Shown in pieces: positions 60,806 through 64,000 of a stretch of DNA of 64,000 bases. Numbering within the stretch: the first letter of the stretch is position 1; the number at the start of each line of letters is the position of its first letter. The DNA is from Pelagibius sp. Alg239-R121. Lineage in GTDB: Bacteria; Pseudomonadota; Alphaproteobacteria; Kiloniellales; Kiloniellaceae. A program made the position numbers and the translations under genes. The DNA lies in contig NZ_CAMZOF010000008.1 of assembly GCF_947331435.1 (NCBI RefSeq), positions 248,001 to 312,000 on the forward strand. The letters are read 5' to 3'. The notes under the pieces were generated by a model. The model saw only the letters and a list, made by a program, of their open reading frames with translations, made no database searches and was not told the DNA's origin.

Positions 60806-61270
60806 ATGAAAACCTATTCAGCCAAACCGGCGGATATCGAGAAAAAGTGGATCGTCATTGACGCCGATGGTGTCGTGCTCGGTCGCTTGGCCGTCGAAAT
60901 CGCCCGGATCCTGCGCGGCAAGAACAAGCCGACTTATACTCCTCATATGGATTGCGGCGACAACGTCATCGTGATCAACGCCGAGAAGATCAAACTGACT
61001 GGCAAGAAGCTCACTGATAAGACCTATTACTGGCACACCGGTCACCCCGGTGGGATTAAGCAGCGGACCGCTGGTCAAATCCTGGCCGGAGCCCATCCTG
61101 AGCGGGTGGTATCCAAAGCCGTCGAGCGCATGGTCCCACGCGGACCCCTCGGTCGCCAGCAGATGAAAAACCTGCGTGTCTATGCTGGAACAGAGCATCC
61201 GCATGAAGCGCAGAACCCGGTCGTTCTGGACTTCGCGTCGCAGAACCCGAAGAACAAGAGGAGCGCGTAA
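60806..61270 (+). CDS. rplM: 50S ribosomal protein L13
   Basis: 154 aa from ATG 60806; a GTG four codons earlier opens the same frame. Early assembly protein of the large subunit. [29 protein letters not shown] start, [16 protein letters not shown] near 40, [19 protein letters not shown]-type end near 130. rpsI follows after 3 bp. Normal length. Confidence 0.97.
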   Translation: MKTYSAKPADIEKKWIVIDADGVVLGRLAVEIARILRGKNKPTYTPHMDCGDNVIVINAEKIKLTGKKLTDKTYYWHTGHPGGIKQRTAGQILAGAHPERVVSKAVERMVPRGPLGRQQMKNLRVYAGTEHPHEAQNPVVLDFASQNPKNKRSA

Positions 61271-61273
61271 GTC

Positions 61274-61762
61274 ATGGCCGAGGAAACTCAGACCCTGACC
61301 GATTTGAGCCAGCTTGGCGAGGTCGCCACGGCGGAAGCGGCAGTCGAAACGACGGCAGAACCCAAAAAGGACGCGCAGGGCCGCTCCTACGCGACCGGCA
61401 AGCGGAAAGATGCGGTTGCCCGTGTCTGGATCAAAGCCGGCAGCGGTAAAGTCACCGTCAATGGCCGCGATCAGGAGCAGTACTTTGCCCGCGCAGTGCT
61501 GCGGATGATGATCGAGCAGCCTTTCACGGTTACCGACCGTTCCAATCAGTTCGACGTGATTTGCACCGTTGCTGGCGGTGGTCTCTCAGGACAGGCCGGT
61601 GCAGTACGTCACGGTATCTCCAAGGCTTTGATCCTGTTCGAGCCGGGCCTGCGTCCGGTTCTGAAGGCAGGTGGCTTCCTGACCCGTGATTCGCGTGTTG
61701 TTGAACGTAAGAAGTACGGTCGCGCGAAAGCACGCCGGAGCTTCCAGTTCTCCAAGCGTTAA
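61274..61762 (+). CDS. rpsI: 30S ribosomal protein S9
   Basis: 162 aa. The extra 30 residues before the conserved part are normal for alphaproteobacterial S9. [20 protein letters not shown] near 36, [19 protein letters not shown] near 100 and the C-terminal [17 protein letters not shown], whose last basic residues contact tRNA in the P site. Second gene of the rplM-rpsI operon; terminator follows. Confidence 0.97.
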   Translation: MAEETQTLTDLSQLGEVATAEAAVETTAEPKKDAQGRSYATGKRKDAVARVWIKAGSGKVTVNGRDQEQYFARAVLRMMIEQPFTVTDRSNQFDVICTVAGGGLSGQAGAVRHGISKALILFEPGLRPVLKAGGFLTRDSRVVERKKYGRAKARRSFQFSKR

Positions 61763-61790
61763 TCCGCTTAGGGCATACAAGTCTGTTAAA

Positions 61791-61824
61791 GCGGGGGAGT
61801 GGCATGTTGTCGCTCCCCCGTTTT
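61791..61824 (+). terminator. Rho-independent terminator of rplM-rpsI
   Basis: CGGGGGAG (61792-61799) pairs with CTCCCCCG (61813-61820), a 13-base loop, and a TTTT tail at 61821-61824. Confidence 0.85.
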
Positions 61825-61867
61825 GCGTTTGGCGATTGCCTGGTTGTTCCACTAGATTCGCCTGACT

Positions 61868-62377
61868 ATGACAGTCAGGAAAACCAAACTGCCAGACGAC
61901 AGTGGCCTACGGCGCTTTGTAGAAGCGGGCGACTTTCTGGATTGTTACACCGTTGACACCAAGCAGACGGAACTGTCGATCGCTGAAATCACGCAGCGGA
62001 TCTTCATCGGAGCACCAAGATGGGTTGAGCTGCTGCTTGCGCTGCGGGACCTGGGCGTCAGACCTTTCGGTCTGAAGACGACGGCGCGGCTGCCGACGGA
62101 TAATTCGATAAGGAAGAGTGTTCAACCGGGAGAAGCCGTCAGCTTCTTCTGTGTGCACAGTATCAGCGACAATGAGATCATCGTTGGCGAGGACGATAAG
62201 CATCTCGATTTCAGGATCTCGGTTTTTCGCGCGAGCAGGAACTCCAGCAAAATTTCTCTCGCCACCTGGGTGCACACGCACAATCGGCTTGGCCGGATCT
62301 ACCTCCGCATGATTCTGCGATTTCACGTTCTGATCGTGAATGCGCGCCTTGCCGCGCTGCCAAGGGAACTCGCCTGA
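61868..62377 (+). CDS. DUF2867 family protein
   Basis: 169 aa. The pattern begins DFLDCYTVDT and continues with an IFIGAPRWVELLLALRD helix near 48, a CVHSISDNEIIVGEDDKHLDFRIS strand pair near 95-118 and THNRLGRIYLRMILRFHVLIV near 137, as in DUF2867. This fold is related to START/lipid-binding-like small proteins. Function unknown. Close downstream of the rpsI terminator, with no strong ribosome site. Confidence 0.78.
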   Translation: MTVRKTKLPDDSGLRRFVEAGDFLDCYTVDTKQTELSIAEITQRIFIGAPRWVELLLALRDLGVRPFGLKTTARLPTDNSIRKSVQPGEAVSFFCVHSISDNEIIVGEDDKHLDFRISVFRASRNSSKISLATWVHTHNRLGRIYLRMILRFHVLIVNARLAALPRELA

Positions 62378-62431
62378 ATCAAGGGGAGTCAGATACTATA
62401 GAAACACTCTGAATTTGCGGTTGTTACCAGG

Positions 62432-62926
62432 ATGAACAGCACATTCGAATGTCTTGGTCCAGATCACTGGCAGGTCTTCAAAGCTTTGAGATTTGAGATG
62501 TTGTCCGAATCTCCCTCAGCCTTTGGCTCAAACCTGGAGAAAGAGACGGGATACGACGAAATCAAGTGGCGCAACTTTGTGAAAGCGGTCCACCCGATTG
62601 TGTTGAAGGTAAATGGCGAAGTGGCTGGTACGGCCGGTTATCTCTGTCCTGTGGATGACGACCCGACCCTGGCCAAGATGGTGTCCATGTATATTGCGCC
62701 GATCTATCGGGGCTATGGTCTTGGCCGCGATCTTGTCGAAGAAACATTATATTGCGTTCGGAAGGAGACTGCGGCACGTCGTGTGGTTCTCAACGTCTTT
62801 CCCGGCAACGTAAGCGCAATTCGCCTCTATGAGAGTGTCGGCTTTCGCGCGGCTCAAAATGGACAGGGAATGACAATCGCTGGTAAGGAAGACAGCGAGC
62901 TCACGATGGAGCATTTCTTGAACTAA
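62432..62926 (+). CDS. GNAT family N-acetyltransferase
   Basis: 164 aa. GNAT fold with motif A spread over VSMYIAPIYRGYGLGRDLVEE near 88-108 (acetyl-CoA pyrophosphate loop R-G-Y-G-L-G) and VFPGNVSAIRLYESVGFRAAQNG near 130. Similar to RimI/YiiD-type members; substrate unknown. Runs in the same direction as its neighbours but with gaps over 25 bp and no shared ribosome signals. Confidence 0.87.
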   Translation: MNSTFECLGPDHWQVFKALRFEMLSESPSAFGSNLEKETGYDEIKWRNFVKAVHPIVLKVNGEVAGTAGYLCPVDDDPTLAKMVSMYIAPIYRGYGLGRDLVEETLYCVRKETAARRVVLNVFPGNVSAIRLYESVGFRAAQNGQGMTIAGKEDSELTMEHFLN

Positions 62927-63012
62927 GCTGACGACAAGCTTTCTATCGTGATCAGTTGAGCCAGGGCTTCATGCTATCGTTCAAGACTCGAAACACGACC
63001 GAAGCAATAGGG

Positions 63013-63558
63013 ATGACACGACAAAACCCGATCCGAATTGAACTCAAAGACGTTATTCAGATTAGCGTTGCTTCGAACAGAGGCATACCGAATCATCCGC
63101 ACTTGCCGGCACTTATCTACCCGAAAGCGGTTCTACCAGATACGCTGCCCTATCAGATCAAAGCTCTCTACGCGAGAAATCGCTGGACCAAGGCTTGGGT
63201 CTATAGCTTGTTCGATTACCATCACTACCACTATGCGGCACATGAGGTGCTGACGGTGGTTGGCGGCACGGCAATGCTGCAGCTGGGTGGCGAACTCGGC
63301 CTATGTAAGGAAGTAACCTCAGGAGACGTCGTCCTTCTGCCCGCGGGCTTCGGCCACAAACTTGTCGATTCGACGCCCGACTTCTCCGTTGTCGGCGCCT
63401 ATCCTGAGGGCCAGGAGGATATCGGTTACAATCGCGCAGGATCTGATGCAGCGGCGGAGGCACAGATATTGATTGCGGCAACGCCCTTGCCCGATTGCGA
63501 CCCGATATATGGTTCCGGCAGTCTGTTAGAGGCTTTGTGGGCAGGTCCGCAACGCTAA
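63013..63558 (+). CDS. Cupin-domain protein (YjlB-like)
   Basis: 181 aa from ATG 63013, chosen because homologues start near MTRQNPIRIELKDV; the frame is open back to TTG 62956. Cupin barrel with YHHYHYAAHEVLTVVGGTAMLQLGG near 76-98 supplying histidines and Glu for a metal site, and a second motif GDVVLLPAGFGHKLVD near 105. Resembles YjlB of Bacillus. Function unknown. Confidence 0.8.
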   Translation: MTRQNPIRIELKDVIQISVASNRGIPNHPHLPALIYPKAVLPDTLPYQIKALYARNRWTKAWVYSLFDYHHYHYAAHEVLTVVGGTAMLQLGGELGLCKEVTSGDVVLLPAGFGHKLVDSTPDFSVVGAYPEGQEDIGYNRAGSDAAAEAQILIAATPLPDCDPIYGSGSLLEALWAGPQR

Positions 63559-63831
63559 TTGGGAAGTGCCATCCAGTTCGGTCAAATGTCCCGCAGGCAT
63601 TGGTCGCTTAGCCCATTGTGCAGTTTACACTGGAAAAGACTCGGGTGAGTTAGGTCAAGCACACCAAATTGGCGTGTTACTTCTTGGCGTATTTTCTGTT
63701 TTTGATCGGATGGCGTTATCGGGTTTTCCCTGGCTCCGTTCCCGCGTATCGTAACTTATCGCGAGTCGGGCGCTTGCTTCCGGCGCGGCGAACTTTTCGG
63801 CGTGTGTCTGTGAATCAGCGGGAGATCTGAA

Positions 63832-64000
63832 ATGCCTGTCTCAATCGGAATGACCCTGCGTCCTCTTGCGTCCGCCACTGCAATCTGTGTCGGCGTTATT
63901 TCAGTTTCCGGCCCGGCCATAGGCGATACGACTGCGCAGCTGCGTATCTTGGAAACCACGGATATCCATGTTCACGTTGTCGACTATGACTATTACGCCG
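63832..64000 (+). CDS. cpdB: 2',3'-cyclic-nucleotide 2'-phosphodiesterase/3'-nucleotidase, N-terminal part
   Basis: The window ends inside this gene; ATG 63832 has GGGAGATC upstream and 56 codons are seen. A signal peptide (about 1-32, cleavage near GPAIGD) is followed by LRILETTDIHVHVVDYDYY, the start of the metallophosphatase domain of CpdB/5'-nucleotidase enzymes (D-x-H at residues 44-46). Periplasmic enzyme that salvages nucleotides. The rest lies outside the window. Confidence 0.75.
   Translation, partial: MPVSIGMTLRPLASATAICVGVISVSGPAIGDTTAQLRILETTDIHVHVVDYDYYA

Noticed and set aside
63566-63754. 62-codon plus-strand frame between the cupin and CpdB genes
   Set aside because: No ribosome site, no domain, and its first codons sit just after the cupin stop; likely chance.

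Overview
The window reads as chromosome of a free-living, moderately GC-rich alphaproteobacterium. Supports are a T6SS cluster of the alphaproteobacterial imp type, an intracellular PHA depolymerase, many LysR/GntR-controlled catabolic loci, and a thioesterase-rplM-rpsI neighbourhood. A Rhodospirillales/Kiloniellales-like marine or soil organism is my best guess, from gene content and protein style only; no rRNA gene or other taxonomic marker is present apart from two ribosomal proteins. No tRNA, CRISPR array, insertion sequence or prophage was seen.

Region 1 (1-9523) is the end of a type VI secretion operon on the + strand: tssK (3' part), tssL, tssM, tagF, then the Ser/Thr phosphatase pppA and the kinase ppkA. 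It holds the baseplate and membrane-complex genes plus the threonine phosphorylation switch. A short palindromic repeat sits between tagF and pppA.

Region 2 (9570-20838) is the most unusual part. It has a GT-B glycosyltransferase, a secreted caspase-like/SH3/FGE-like protein, two paralogous DUF4399 proteins, a PAAR spike protein, a tiny secreted poly-glycine protein next to a Sel1-repeat/SH3/caspase-like protein, a secreted SH3/SHOCT protein, an alpha/beta hydrolase and a SPOR lipoprotein. Three of these proteins share closely similar SH3 domains, which suggests one envelope-associated system beside the T6SS. Its function is unknown.

Region 3 (21056-27212) carries phaZ, two small hypothetical genes in AT-rich surroundings, and the biotin operon bioF-bioD-bioA. 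Region 4 (27341-32302) is a probable catabolic locus: Ldh2-type dehydrogenase, RraA-like protein, divergent LysR, luciferase-like monooxygenase, tautomerase and alpha/beta hydrolase. Region 5 (32540-41741) is mixed: cold-shock protein, Lys/Ala-rich protein, NAD-dependent epimerase, an overlapping retropepsin-like/RimK/aspartoacylase-like operon, a VOC protein, a BASS-type transporter and an FAH-ketopantoate reductase fusion.

Region 6 (41772-47416) is a reverse-strand set of MttB-like methyltransferase, GcvT-like protein, GNAT and MFS exporter, with a divergent LysR; it looks like handling of N-methylated compounds. Region 7 (47437-55888) is a GntR-controlled ABC importer with a cytoplasmic sulfatase and an MFS transporter, probably for uptake and desulfation of a sulfated organic compound. 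Region 8 (55908-64000) holds metY, a CoA-binding protein, enoyl-CoA hydratase, a CaiB-type CoA-transferase, a thioesterase, the rplM-rpsI operon with promoter and terminator, a DUF2867 protein, a GNAT, a cupin and the start of a CpdB-type phosphodiesterase.
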